A program made the position numbers and the translations under genes. A DNA stretch of 64,000 bases from Macrostomum hystrix (taxonomy: Eukaryota; Platyhelminthes; Macrostomidae), in assembly GCA_950097015.1 (NCBI GenBank), contig CATNEN010000032.1, forward strand, positions 806,001-870,000, in the 5' to 3' direction. How positions within the stretch are numbered: position 1 is the first letter of the stretch; each line of letters begins with the position of its first letter. A model generated the notes under the pieces. That model saw only the letters and a list, made by a program, of their open reading frames with translations, had not been told where the DNA came from and made no database searches. Shown piece by piece: positions 10,453 to 22,153 of the stretch.

Positions 10453-11466
10453 ATGGATCTTCTCCAGTTATGGAATGTCAATGAAGGACTCACAAAGAGT
10501 CTACATCCATGTAGATGGCGACAGTGATTTTGCTCAACGCTTCCGATTGAAAAGAAATACATTTGAGGAGCTGGAGCGGCTGATCGGACCTGTGCTGCAA
10601 CAACAAACTCGACGTAGCTGCGCTCTGACACCGATACAGCAAATCCTAACGGCATTGCGCTTCTACGCCACGAATTCATTCTACCATGTGATCAGGGACG
10701 CGCATGGACCGTCAGAGGCAACTGTTTGTCAGGTCGTAAAGCGTGTCACTCGTGCTATCAATGACACTCTTTTTCAAGATTTTGTGCGCTGGCCCCAGCA
10801 AGGTGTTGAGAATCTTGCCGTGGAATTTTTCCAACTGGGGGGAATGCCTAGCATCTGCGGTGCTGTAGACGGAACGCTGATCAACATTCGCACTCCATCC
10901 GAGAACGAGGCCCAGTTCGTAGACAGAAAGGGAGGGCATTCGCTTAATGTAATGGTGGTCTGTGGACCTCAACATCAACTGTTTTACGTGAACTCTTCGT
11001 GGCCTGGAAGTGTAAACGATGCACGTGTGCTACGAAACTCTAATCTATTTACCAGTTTTGAGCGAAACGGCTTCCGTTTTTTTCCTGGGTGTGTCATACT
11101 GGTAGATTCAATTTATCCGTGTCTTCAGTGGTTGATTCCACCTGTTCTGCGAAACAACTTGACTCCAGCAGAGATTCAGTTCAATTCAGCTCATCGCGCA
11201 CGCGTAGCATTGTTGAAAGAGCCATTGGTCTGCTAAAAATTAGATTCCCGTGCCTGCGGTTGCTGAGGGTTAAAGGACCGGAATACGCCGCAGAAATTGT
11301 AAAAGCCTGCTCAGTGCTGCACAACCTGTGTATCGTTCGAGAAGGTGCCATTGCTGACGGCGTGGTTCTGCAGTACTTTGCAGAAGTAGAGAATTTCGCG
11401 ATCGGGGAGAATGGTGTTCAGCAAGACTTTACGCGGCGCGAGCAGCTCGTGGCTTTTTTCCAGTGA
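10453..11466 (+). pseudogene. HARBI1-like transposase, copy H2, frameshifted
   Basis: By comparison with sister copies the start is the ATG at 10453 (MDLLQLWN). The frame then shifts to the one open from 10475. Conserved blocks are FYHVIRDAHGPSEATVC, CGAVDGTLINI (first catalytic Asp), FVDRKGGHSLN and WPGSVNDARVLRNS (second Asp). A second frameshift near 11205 moves the last part, SIVERAIGLLKIRF (catalytic Glu) to QLVAFFQ-stop, into another frame. All three catalytic residues survive, so decay is recent. No Myb partner follows and no right terminal repeat is visible, so the copy is truncated on its 3' side. Confidence 0.8.
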
Positions 11467-11545
11467 CATCGTGAGAGAGATTTTGATCCGCATTGCGACT
11501 AACTCTATCCACGTAATTTGTCGTTCAGATGGGAGGGTGGGAGAG

Positions 11546-11699
11546 TCGATTTCACAAAGCTAGCAGACGTCGACTAGCAAGGCTAAACTAACTGCTGCTT
11601 TTCAGCCAGCCTCAACCCTGGTTAAACTAGTAAGTAAGAAGACTGCAGTCTTTTACGTGGGGGCGAACAGCCCCACGAAGACTTTGCTTCTTCCTTACT
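11546..11699. other. Harbinger end fragment plus short hairpin
   Basis: GTCGATTTCACAAAGCTAGC (from about 11549) resembles a Harbinger end. The following TGCTTTTCAGCCAGCCTCAA also occurs just before the transposase start at 28367, so this is a fragment of the same family. At about 11629-11699 GTAAGTAAGAAGACTGCAGT...GTGGGG faces CCCCACGAAGAC...CTTCCTTAC, forming a hairpin with a loop of a few bases that truncates the fragment. Confidence 0.5.
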
Positions 11700-11826
11700 A
11701 GAACTCGTGGGGGTAGAGGCAAGGTAATGGTGCAGCCTAAATTTACAATAGTTTTGTATCGAATTTGGGGGGTGGTTCCCGCCCCGCGTTGCCGCTTTCC
11801 TGCTACGCTCTCCCAGCTCCCGCTCC

Positions 11827-11853
11827 GATATATATATATATATATATATATAA
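11827..11853. repeat. (TA)n microsatellite
   Basis: An uninterrupted run of alternating T and A of about 27 bases. Confidence 0.95.
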
Positions 11854-12620
11854 AGATATATAAAGAACTTTAAAGAACAAAGAGCAGACAATAAACTTGC
11901 TTACATTGTTATCCATTTATTATAAGCTTTGGCAATTGGTACAACCAAAGATAAAAATCGAAAAACGATGTTGCAAAGGCAAGTTGCAACATAAATGCAA
12001 TGCTCCAGCAAGATACAAAACACACAGACAAACACACTAAACTGTCAAAGAAGCAGTAAGTAAAATGCAACACTTACAAGTAACATGGATGCCATTGATC
12101 AGCATACATTAAGATGCAGAAAATAATAATTGGAAACATACATTACTATGAAAACTTAAAACATTGAGGCAAAAAGTTGAACACTTTATTTATATGATAC
12201 AAACATGTAGAAATCAGAATATGTTTATATATTTATATCATAGCTTTATAGATATAGTCGGCTTGCATGATGCATCTCTCATGGTGTTGCAGGCTGCCAT
12301 TATAAGAATGGAATGGGTGGAATTAATGAATGGAATGAGTGGATTTTTCCACTTTTCACTTGTCATTTATCTGAGTGAACATATTTTGCCAATGTAAAAG
12401 TGACCTTGTTTAATGCAGTTAAGCATTACCCTAATTAAATGTGTACGGGATCAAATATGGGTAATAAGCAAAGATACAATTAGCAGATATGAAAAAGTAA
12501 CAAAATAAAAATAATTGCACTGCGAGATAGGATTTTGAATTCGAGGCGACCGCGTTCCAGCAAAAATGTAGAAATAAAACGTTTAATCAACAAAAACTCG
12601 TGCGCTAAAAGCGAATACAA

Positions 12621-12773
12621 CATAAAGGGATTTCTACTCACTGCTATATTCTTTTCTGCATTTAGATGCACAAAAAATGCACAAACTGAATATGCACTTG
12701 TTTTAATAAAAGCTATTAAAAAATCTCGACGCAAGCATTTTCTGCAAGGCGGTCGTTTTATCAATGAAAAGAG
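12621..12773 (+). repeat. Dispersed repeat family R1, copy 1
   Basis: About 150 bp nearly identical, in the same orientation, to 26451-26604. Both contain GAATATGCACTTGTTTTAAT and TCTCGACGCAAGCATTTTCT. There is no coding sense in it. The two copies lie 13.8 kb apart in otherwise different surroundings, suggesting an interspersed element. Confidence 0.85.
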
Positions 12774-13093
12774 AAATATCTTTCTCTGAATTGAACCTTT
12801 CCCTTTAGGCTCGAATTGAACAAATGTATTCGCGAAAACCAGTGAAGGAACTATGAGTGAGTAGAGACAGAAAGGTGGCATATGATATAAACAGCATAGT
12901 AAAGCATATTTCCCCTTAAATCGCAAGTCGCCGGAAAAACGGCTCAAACAGAGGAACAAAATGCTCAATAAAAGAGTCAAAATCGTTTGGAAGCATTTAG
13001 AAGCTATATGGCTGCCTTGTGCCCCTAATCATACACACAACTGCAGTAAACTATGCCAATTTCAAGTTACACCCTACACTGCAATTGACGAAA

Positions 13094-13190
13094 CAATGCA
13101 ACAACTGGACTGCAATCAAGGCAACAATTCAACAAGCGGAGTGCAATCAACGGAATGATTCAACCACTGAAGTACAATCAAAGCAATTTA
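13094..13190. repeat. Degenerate 32-bp tandem repeat
   Basis: Three diverged copies of a unit of about 32 bp with the core TGCAATCAA (spaced 31-33 bp), each followed by a CAA-rich stretch. No coding evidence. Confidence 0.6.
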
Positions 13191-14763
13191 ATGCCAAAAA
13201 TGCAATGCAAACGGAGCAGCAGCATACTTGTCTGTCCCCACTGTCCCCCACCAACAAGTGGAACTTAGCGAGCAAACGTAGCGAGCAATCGCCTCTTAAT
13301 TACGCAATCCCACGGGAGACGGCAAAAAGCCAGAAATCTGTATTAGGCTACCCTGTCGCCTAATATTTATATATTATATATATATCCATATATATATTGT
13401 ATATTATATTTATATATTATATAGTCACCCTGCTCGCCTGGTCCGTTATAACTACCACTGAGACCGTACCTGCTCAATGGCTCCGACGCATCGGAGCTCC
13501 GCTCACCGCATCGCATGCCTATTTGCGGCGATGGAGCCCTACCCGTAAGGGTAGTTCAACTCCACGTAGGATCGGCTTGTCTGATTTGAGAAATACAGAT
13601 ACTGCATTATATATTATATCCTCATCGTAATTGGCAGTCCATATTTACTTTCTCTACTACTGGTTTCGCCATGATTCTGTTTCGTTCATCGCAATAAACT
13701 ACCAACAGTCATTGTCTAAAAAATACAATACGCCTATTTCACAAATCAGACAAGTCTCCTCGGCTCGGCAGATAAGTTATAACGTATACTCAGAGGACTC
13801 GCCACACGAATTAGAAACTTTCACGTGTCAACATTATTACCCCACATGAAAGAAAACTCAATGTTTTAATATTGTATTTAAATCTATTTTAATTTACGAG
13901 TAATTTCACTCAAACATATTCCGCTTTTAAATCTAACACGCGAAAAATCCACCTGTGGCGAGCAGGACCTTGTCCAAGCTGGTCACTCCTCAGGGCCAAT
14001 TCACATGAACTACGCGAGAGTGATATCAAGCAGATTATTACGACATTAACTATCTGCACGCCAAGTACCAGCTCCTCTCCGAGTTCCGACTCTCCGTGGG
14101 CCTGACTCCTGAGGATTCATCATTCACTCAGTTTGAGAATTTTGAGAATCGCAGGCCAACTGCACTGCGTCATTCACAAAACCCACGCTCTAATTAATAA
14201 TCAGCCACGCGGTACAGCCGATCCGTCCGTTGACAGCGATAATGACCAAGAGTCACCGAGCTTTGTTAGCATTGGCACACCGACGTTCCTTTTGCATACA
14301 TTACTTTGATTTGATATATTATAGAAACTGAATGCTGTTCAGTATCATCATTCTATAGACAAGAGTCCTATCCTTTATTGGTACATTTTTGGCACTGAAT
14401 ACGGAGATGCAGCTGCTTTGGGAACAGCCGCATTTCAATAAATAAGGGGGTGAGACAATCTTTTCTAGGGCTGCAGGGCTAACATTTTCAGGCTTAACAT
14501 ATTACCAAATTCCAATGACATTTGCCGCATTCTCCTATAAAATAGGTCAAACATTTCCATGCCTAAGCCAGACACCCAATTACTGAGTAATCCCATTGTG
14601 TGCCAATGCTACAGCAAAATAGAGGTAATTTTTTATATACACTGTGTCCCTGGCAGTACTTTCGTCGCACTGGCGGCCGACCGACCACGGCAACGCTGGG
14701 CACACCGACCAAACCAGCACACCTGCCAGGGAATCACATGTCCACAAAATATTAAATGCGAAT

Positions 14764-15344
14764 CTACGGCTCGCTAACGACAGCCTCGTCCGCCCGGCCC
14801 TCCTGGGTATCTTCCCGGCCAACAGCTGCGGAATCAGGCACAGCCATTTTCAGCAAACGCTCTTGCTCAAACAGCTTTAATCGCACTGACTGAGGATCGC
14901 ACAGTTTCTGGTAGTGCGAATAGTCGCATGAACTCACCTGGAGGTCAGCAAGACCACGCACGTGACTAAGCCCGGTGTAAAAGAGGCCTGGCGTCTGCTT
15001 TCGCCGCCCACCAGACCCACTAAGGTCCACGTACGCCTTCCGGAGTGTCAAACCCTGCGACTTGTGCACGGTGATTGCCCAGGCCAGCTTCAACGGCAGC
15101 TGCGTGCGAGACACGCTCAGTTCCCCGTCAGACCAGCTCCCGTCAGAGGCAGAATCGGCACCACTCCACCGGCGTCACAGTACGATAGGTATGCATCACC
15201 GGCAGGTGGCCGACAATAGCCCGGTCCGGTGAAGCCTTCGAACTCAACCCAGACACACTCGGGAACAGCCGGCGAAGACACCCCCGGTGGGAAATAGATG
15301 CCCCGCACAATGCCGATTGACCCGTTGACCAGGCCACAGGCCAC
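14764..15344 (-). pseudogene. PIF1-type helicase C-terminal remnant of the Helitron
   Basis: The block LPLKLAWAITVHKSQGLTL (about 15095-15040) followed by PGLFYTGLSHVRGLADL is the last helicase motif pair of Helitron PIF1 helicases. It is preceded, after a frameshift at about 15115, by the NGSIGIVRGI block. The stretch 15354-15704, which should connect to the Rep region, does not contain a Walker A GxGKT motif. Roughly the N-terminal two thirds of the helicase has been deleted. Confidence 0.75.
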
Positions 15345-15710
15345 GCGTCAGCATCACACGACAGCAAACAGCCAGGTAGACGCGCATTGCGAGGCCCGAC
15401 TCCGATTCGGCCGATTCACCGACGGCACCAGCGCCCTTGCAGAGGGCGTTAACCGTGCAGACTGGATTCTCATCGCTGGCAAGCTGTTATAGCCTTCTAT
15501 AGCCTTCCGTTCTCTCGGCCTCCAGCCGCGGCCGTTTATCCCAGCAGCCTCCCAGTTGCTAAAGAACGCGTGCATGCTGACCGTCTCCAGCTGTTTAGGC
15601 CACTGTGTGTACTTGTCCAGGCTATTGCGGCAGGAGCCTTGTCGCTCAATCATCCGCATGTCATCCGTCCGGGCGTACGCAAATGTCCGGCTGCACTTGT
15701 ACATTGGCTG

Positions 15711-17595
15711 TTAAAGCAGCAAACGGCACACCTGGGCGGAATAGTCCCGGGCAGCAATTGTTGCCATCAAATGCCGCTGCACTACCCGCTTGGCCGTGTC
15801 CATCCTCTGCCTCTCGTCGGCAGCGCCTGTGCCCCGCTTGGCCTCTTCCGCTGCCAGCCGGTCAAACAGTGTCTGCAGATGCCCGAAGCGCACCTCTCCC
15901 TTGCTAGCGTATTTCACCAGGTAGCGGATTATATTCTTTGCCGAGGAAATCAGCTGCATATCAATGTTGGCACGCCACAGGCAGAGTATCTGCGGATTGT
16001 AGGAGCACATTCGGTCGGCGTTCCTCTGCGTCTCCACACTGAGGTGCAACCGGGACAACCGTTTTACTTCCGTGCGGTCCCGCAACTCCTTCGGATACTT
16101 GTACCGACACTCCTGCTTGCCCCCCCTTCAGGGTGCGAAGGCATCGATCGCCGCACTTGCTGTGCCGTTCAATAAGGTGACCCAGCGCCTGTAGATCCAC
16201 CCGGTTGTTCGTAATCTCCTCGGGTGCCAGCTTCGAGGGATGCACCGAAATGCCATCCCCATTGGCGATTAGGCCTCCAGTCTCGGAGCCGTCCAGCGCA
16301 GTATTCCAGCTGCAGACATACCTGTCCACGTAGGCGCGTATATCGTCCACCGTCACATTCGCATCAGTCACATCCAGGCCATCCGGCATCCAGACGAAAC
16401 CGTGCACGTGGGGACTACCGCGGCTCTGATATTCAATACGGAACCAGAAATCTTTCACGCCCCAGTGTTCAACCAGAAAGCGACGCAAAAATACTTCGAA
16501 CCGGGTCCAAAAGAGTGGAAAGATCGCCCATCGCCGGATCGCTCTGCAGCCTCTTCAGCAGGTCGGCTTCCTCGCCGGCATCCATCATCTGCCAGGCGGC
16601 ACGCAGTTCCGGCCAGTGCGTATCAGCCGCCGACAAGGTCAGAAAGAACTGCGGCAAGCCCAGCAGCATTATCAGGCCCTCGAGCTGCCGCCGCTTGCTC
16701 TCCCAGTAGATTTGCGTGCCTCGCAAATGCATTCCTCTGGCAATCACACTTACCATGACGGCCGGATCCTTGAGCTTTTCGCGCATCTCCGCTGCGTTCA
16801 GCTTGCCAATGCCACTGCTTCACGAATAACCGGCCCAGTGCCAATGCTCGCCAGCGCATCACCAAATTCTCAATGAAAAATCGAAAACGGGGATCCAACC
16901 GAAATCTCGGACAACTGTACTGCATCAGATGTATTGCGTAGTCGCCAATCTGTATCGTATGCTCCCGGGGCATTTTGTACTCGCCACTACCGTCAGGAAA
17001 CAGATGCGGAAAGGCCAAGGTAAACAGGCTCTCCTTTCCTGTTTCACAGGTTCACCGGCTTACGGCCCACTGTGGGCCATGGCAATTTCTGTTCAAGCAG
17101 TTTCCTTCGAAATGCTCCATCCAGCAGACGAAACGGCGTCTCCATCAGGCCACTAAGCGTTTCCTGTGCAATAGCGTCCTCGATATCCTGTTTCTCTGCG
17201 CGTTCTAGCGCAGCCTTTTCGGCCGCCTCCATTGTCACTCCCTCGGGCAACTCGGATTCGTGCATCTCGCACAAATCTTTCATCGGCCCGTCAACAGGCA
17301 ACTCGCTCAGCGCCGCGCAGTCCAGCGTAACGGCATACTCCCGAAAGTACGCATTGTGCTTCAGCAGGTAATTCATGGCTTTCAGCACCTTATCCCGACG
17401 AACACGAAGGTTACTCAACGGCGGACCGCCCAGCGATTGCCTCTTGCTGCTCCCTCGCTTGCCCTGGTACATCAGGACGACGGGTAGAGTTTTGCGCGGC
17501 AACTCTCTTACAATGTCCGCCTGGTCTTGTGGAAATATTATGCCATGACCACGACTGCACAGCTGTCCTTGTGGAAACAATCGATACACCATCAT
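15711..17595 (-). pseudogene. Helitron Rep (HUH nuclease) region, several frameshifts
   Basis: From the right: a DUF6570-type continuation (RLFPQGQLCSRGHGIIFPQD), then a Helitron-like N segment (MAFPHLFPDGSGEYKMPREH, about 17018). The Rep nuclease itself has SRGSPHVHGFVWMPDG with the HVH metal-binding motif at about 16402-16410. Next come LWRANIDMQLISS and YLVKYASKGEV (about 15960-15890), which normally hold the catalytic Tyr region. These blocks lie in different frames (changes near 17040, 16620, 16470 and 16000), so it is a pseudogene. In live elements this protein nicks and joins single-stranded DNA for rolling-circle transposition. Confidence 0.75.
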
Positions 17596-17599
17596 GACA

Positions 17600-20267
17600 C
17601 AACACCGGAGAGATGAGCATCTGTTCTGTCACTGTCAAATCTCGCAATTCCTCCGGCTGCTCACACGGGTTCGCATTATTCTCATCGCTGAATAGCTTCG
17701 GCACGTGTTGATCCTTAATACACCGCTGACAGACCTTGTCATCAGCATTTCGGTAAAACACACCGGGAAACTGTTCCTTGCAGACCCGGCACTTTCGCAG
17801 ATTCGTCACAGCAGCGATCGTCTCTTGATAGCATTCCTTCCGAATATTGCGCAGTACTGCAGGCAGTGACAGATCGCCTTCGTTGACAACCAACTCCTCG
17901 ATACAGTCAGGTACAGCAGCCTCTTGCCGCTGATTCTCCTGGCTTGTCCGTTCAGTCGCATCTGTCGCCTGATCGGCGCTCGGAAACAGAATCTTCCGCC
18001 GGGCAGATGATTTCGGCTTCGTTGCGCCCTCAGCTGTCCGTGCTCCACCCAGCTGAGCTGAATCATCAGCTGAAGCAGCGCCACTGTTTCTAGCAGAAAT
18101 AGCAGACTTTGCAGCCGGTGAATCCACGCCGCCCGAAACAACGCCTCGAACTTTCCTTGGAGAACGTCGAACACCGCCAGCAGACCCAGTAGCCGACTGA
18201 CTGTCGCTCTCTCCGCTGCTCTCTGACACCGTTGTCGGGTCCCGCTGCCTTCGCTTCCTAGGTGACGACGGCTCTGCAGCGCCAGAGGTCGCAGTCTCAG
18301 AATGTACACAGCTGCCGCTCTCTGCGTCTGATACGTCCAAGTCAACATTACAAGCTGCTAGAATTGGCCTCGAATCCTCGGCAGTCAACTCAGCAGCCTC
18401 GCCATCAGTCATCAGAGGCTTCTTCAGGGGGGATCGGTGTGCCGCCGGGTTACTATCGGGCGAGCCAGCACTGCTTGCTGTACGCTTTTTTGGCGACCCA
18501 ACTGACGCATTTGACGTCACTTCTTGCTTTTTCACAGGGCGAGAGTCCAGCTTTCTTGGCCTTCCTCGGCCTCGAACCTTGCTGCTCGCGACGGGCAAGC
18601 ATTCGTGAACAACTGGCGCCGCAGGCGGCGGCATCAAGTTTCGGTCTTCAGCTACCACCGCCAGAGCACTGTAGTGCTCGTTCACCAGCTGCAGACGCAC
18701 GGTAGCAGCAGGTTTGCCTTTGCACGGGCAATACTGCAGCTGAACACCATTTGGGCCATAGATATACATTTCCACTCCCAATATGTAACCGACAACAGCA
18801 GGAATTTCGTCAGGAACGTCTTGTCCTTCCGTAAAGCAGTTCACAAGAATATTGTCAATGTCCCCAAAAATGCGACCATCCTTGTGCCATTCACTCAGCA
18901 TAGCATACGCCTCGGTAGCTACTCGTTCTCGCAGGTTTACGAAGTTCGCCTCCAACGGCGTACCTAGCAGCTGTTGACACACTGCATGGAAGAAACAATT
19001 GCCGTCTCCATCAATTCGGATAATGCTGCAATCTTCCCGTGGGATCCACGTTGGCTCTGAATCTCCGTTCAAAGTCGGCACCAGTTCAGCAGCTGCAGCC
19101 ACTTGTACGCCTGATAAATAGGTACATATGTTATCGGCGCAATGTAGGCGACAGATTTGAACGTAAATGTAAAACGTTTGTTCAGCACAACAATGTAATA
19201 AAAATTCGTTTACTTTTGAATAAGGAATTATTTTGGCTAATATCAAACTTTCAGCCTGTTAGCTAAGATTGACAGCTAATGCAGCAGTTGAGGAGAAAAA
19301 TATAATATGCGTTCAGACCATAAACCTTTTCCATTCCATAGAAACACATTTACTGTATAATGTTCTCTGTCATCAATCACGAAAATGCCCATTCTCTATC
19401 AAATATGCTCAAATAAAGTAATAACTAAAAACGTACCATTTGACGCAAGCACATCAAAAGCCGGTTGCGACACGTTGTCCTGCTGGCAACCCACTCCATC
19501 ATCCAAGCCCAAGTCGACCGTACTGGCTGCTACCGCTGGTTCCGAGACCGGTAATTCGATGCTTGATCGCGACTCAACTGCCTGCTGACGTTTTCGGCGC
19601 GCACATTCCTTGCGCGGCTTCGATGCGGCACCAGTGGCTTTGCCAGACGCCCCACGGATGTCAGCTGTAACTGGGATCCTTCCTTCCGGATTGCCTACAG
19701 CTGTGGACACATTCAAACGTGCGCTAGCTCTAGAAGACGCTCTCGAGCTTGAAGAACTGTGCGACAATTCCTCGTGGCAACATGCGCATCGCGTAATGCG
19801 CCTGATCCGACTGGATCTTCGGAGCCCACCATCCGCAACCGACGCACAGTCCAGGGACAATGACGATCCACAGTCGCTGATGACACTGCTGTCCATGGCC
19901 TCTGGTACGACCTCCGCCTCGTTCACCTCAGACAGGCAGTCCCACCGATTTGCCACGGCAACTCCAGAGTGGACGACAACCTGTCTTGGCTTCTCTGCCG
20001 CGGTGGCCGACACGGGCTTGCTCTTCCTCGGTATGCCCCGCCTGGATGTAACTGGACGCCAGCTGTCCGTCTGTTGAAGCGGATTGGGCGATTCCTCAGT
20101 GCTCCTTTTCGAAGCAGCTCCTACTTCACTTGAAACCGGAGGCACTTGCACCGAGGAAGAATCGCCCAATGCAGCGGCACCAGCAGGCCCACGTGCAGCC
20201 AACTTCCGCTGCTTTGACGGCCGGCCGCGACCACGAATTGGAGCACGGATGTCACTGCTCGTCCTGT
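17600..20267 (-). pseudogene. Helitron replicase N-terminal part: AT-hooks, OTU protease, zinc finger
   Basis: The exon at 20267-19437 begins after an acceptor CATATCACAG and carries an AT-hook (RGRGRPSK). It ends at ATG|GTACGT. A 327-bp intron leads to the exon starting 19109 after TTTATCAG, and the join is in phase (ASNG-VQVAA). The second exon has an OTU-like domain: IDGDGNCFFHAVCQQLL holds the Asp and nucleophile Cys, and EHYSAL holds the His. A second AT-hook (RGRGRPRK), a Ser-rich linker and a C..C...C..C finger (CRVCKEQF, VCQRC) follow, then the LRDLTVTEQMLIS block typical of Helitron-linked DUF6570 proteins. The frame breaks near 17600. OTU domains are known in animal Helitrons. Any deubiquitinase activity is inference. 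Confidence 0.75.
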
Positions 20268-20318
20268 GATATGAAAGTAACAATACTAAATTAGTACATC
20301 ACTAATATCACCAAATAA

Positions 20319-20336
20319 AGAGAGAGAGAGAGAGAG
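20319..20336. repeat. (GA)n microsatellite
   Basis: Nine or so AG repeats in a row. Confidence 0.9.
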
Positions 20337-20679
20337 ACAGGATGGGATTTCCATGGATAGGAATTCCTTGGATGGGATTTCCACACATGGAATTGCAATG
20401 GATTGGATAATTACTCACACATCGGCACTCCTGACAGACACATCATCATGCAGCTTGTCAGGCTTGCATGATGTTTCACTTGCTGTGTTGCACGCTGCCA
20501 TTTTTATAAGAATGAATGATAGCTGCAATGGGATTTTTATCTCTGCATGAAATACCTGTACAAATTTCATTCCATAATTTAATTTTCATGTACATATCTA
20601 CACATTTATGTATATACATATTTCTGATTCTACTACTACGAGTGCAAGAATTTAATAATACATTATGCCTTTAATAGGC

Positions 20680-21445
20680 CCTCCACTCTAAGCCTGTGGA
20701 TAATACCCCCCTATGAGATGATGGACGATTAAACAATGGATGGGATGACATGTGGGAATAGAAAATGTAAAATACATCTTGAAGCCTCAAAGCCTCAAAG
20801 CTCAAAAGTGCCTTTGGTTCACTATGTATCAATTCAAGGCTTCTGATCACTACTACCTTGATACTAGGACTGCAAGGATTTAATAATGGATGCAAGTGTG
20901 AAGACACATTAAATGTTGTCATGGATTTGGTTCATTGGTTGTCAGTGCCTATGCCCTCCGCTGTGCTGCTCTTGCAGATACCCTGTGCCTTCCAGGGCAT
21001 CCGGCTCTGTGTCAATGGCCATCTGTTAGAGGTGCCCCACTACAGTCCCATGGCATATGCATGCAGCTTCCTGTGCCTGCCTTGATTGGGACCAGAGGCT
21101 GCAGCTACTGCTTCTTTGGAGATAAATCTGACTCTTGAGCCGATCGAGTCCGGCTACCAGCTTTTCCTCCAAATTGGAGGCTCCAATATGCTGTTGAAAC
21201 CAATGGCTGGACTGGTGGACATCAGCAAAACCCGGAGAATTAATACTATTTCATATAAATTTCATATACTATTTCAGATGCACACCTGACACTTAAGCCA
21301 ATTGAGTCCAGCGACCAAAATTTCCTCCAATATGTAGTGGAAACCACTGGCTGGACTGGTGGACAGATCAGCAAAACCTGGAGAAGTAATACTATTTCAT
21401 ATACATTATCTGTTATACTTTCACTCTAAGCCTATGGATAATAGG
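20680..21445. repeat. Diverged tandem/direct repeats, no gene recognised
   Basis: The segment about 21130-21265 (AGTCCGGCTACC...GGCTGGACTGGTGGACA...CAGCAAAACC) is repeated in diverged form at about 21283-21405. CACTCTAAGCCTGTGGATAATA near 20684 recurs with one change near 21422. Short open frames exist but no motif is recognisable. From 21445 to 21896 the DNA is AT-rich and shows nothing. Confidence 0.55.
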
Positions 21446-21901
21446 CTAATTTTATAATGTATACTCCATTTAAGCCAGAAAATCTGTACATATCATGCAA
21501 AATTAAATTGACTATTGAGGGCTGGCTAAGACAATTTTTTTAATTAGATTAAAACTAATCTTACAATAGCACCATAATGTGCTAGAGCAAACTTATAAAG
21601 GAGAATAATGATTCATATGACTGGCCAAGTACATTAAAAGCAATAAAGTATAAATGCATAGAAAATATAGGGAAAATATTACACATAGCTTGAAGCAGAC
21701 TTTTTGACCTGAATTTAAATAACCATGATGTCATCACTTGCACAAAATCTGTGATGACTGTAACATAGTGTTAATTCAATAAAAAAGCATCCTACGTATT
21801 GAACATTATTAATACGACTCTGTAAGAGAATATAAATGCACTTTTTGTGCATATAGCATATACTTTCGAATACTGCAAGAAGTGAGTCAATTAAAGAGTA
21901 T

Positions 21902-22131
21902 TGTTACGTTTTGAATAACGCGAAGTCGGTAAAACTTTTGGGAAGTTAAAAGTTGAAGTGTCTTAGCGGTAGCGCGCTCGTAGCTTGTTTATATTTAAAC
22001 GAAAAGTATCGAGACTTGAAGCAAATAAATGTGTACAGTCGAACTTAATCCCTATGAACCATAGACTAATATCTAAATCAAAAGTCCGTCTATGAATGAC
22101 TATAATTAGTTAGCAAAGCAAATACACAACA
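21902..22131 (-). repeat. 3' LTR of the gypsy element
   Basis: 230 bp, TG...CA boundaries, same sequence as 26044-26273. It contains a CCATAGAC 8-mer at 22059-22066 and an AATAAA (about 22024) on the plus strand. Confidence 0.93.
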
Positions 22132-22153
22132 CCCCCACCGATGCTGATATTCG

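Larger units (their letters stand above)
11890..14640. other. Non-coding interval with dispersed repeats
   Basis: No gene recognised. Contents worth noting are a 150-bp dispersed repeat (12621-12773), a degenerate 32-bp tandem repeat (13094-13190) and an AT dinucleotide-rich tract (13360-13425). There is an inverted pair, CTTGTCTGATTTG at about 13576 and CAAATCAGACAAG at about 13743, which could be a small foldback element. A segment near 12250-12330 resembles 20455-20530 (GGCTTGCATGATG...GCTGCCAT...ATAAGAATG). No RNA gene was found by eye. Confidence 0.5.
14648..20267 (-). mobile_element. Helitron with OTU domain, decayed and internally deleted
   Basis: Read leftward, the order is AT-hook and Ser-rich N-terminus, OTU-like cysteine-protease domain, zinc finger and DUF6570-like region, Helitron-like N region, HUH Rep nuclease, and then only the C-terminal end of a PIF1-type helicase. 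The Walker-type ATPase core is missing, so the element cannot be autonomous. An inverted pair CCCTGGCAG/CTGCCAGGG at 14648 and 14725 marks a possible structured end, but a CTRR terminus with a preceding hairpin could not be placed with certainty, and the 5' end is not defined. Confidence 0.75.

Noticed and set aside
13440-13620. A tRNA or 5S rRNA gene in the GC-richer patch
   Set aside because: I compared it by eye with the internal promoter boxes and the cloverleaf pattern and found no convincing match.
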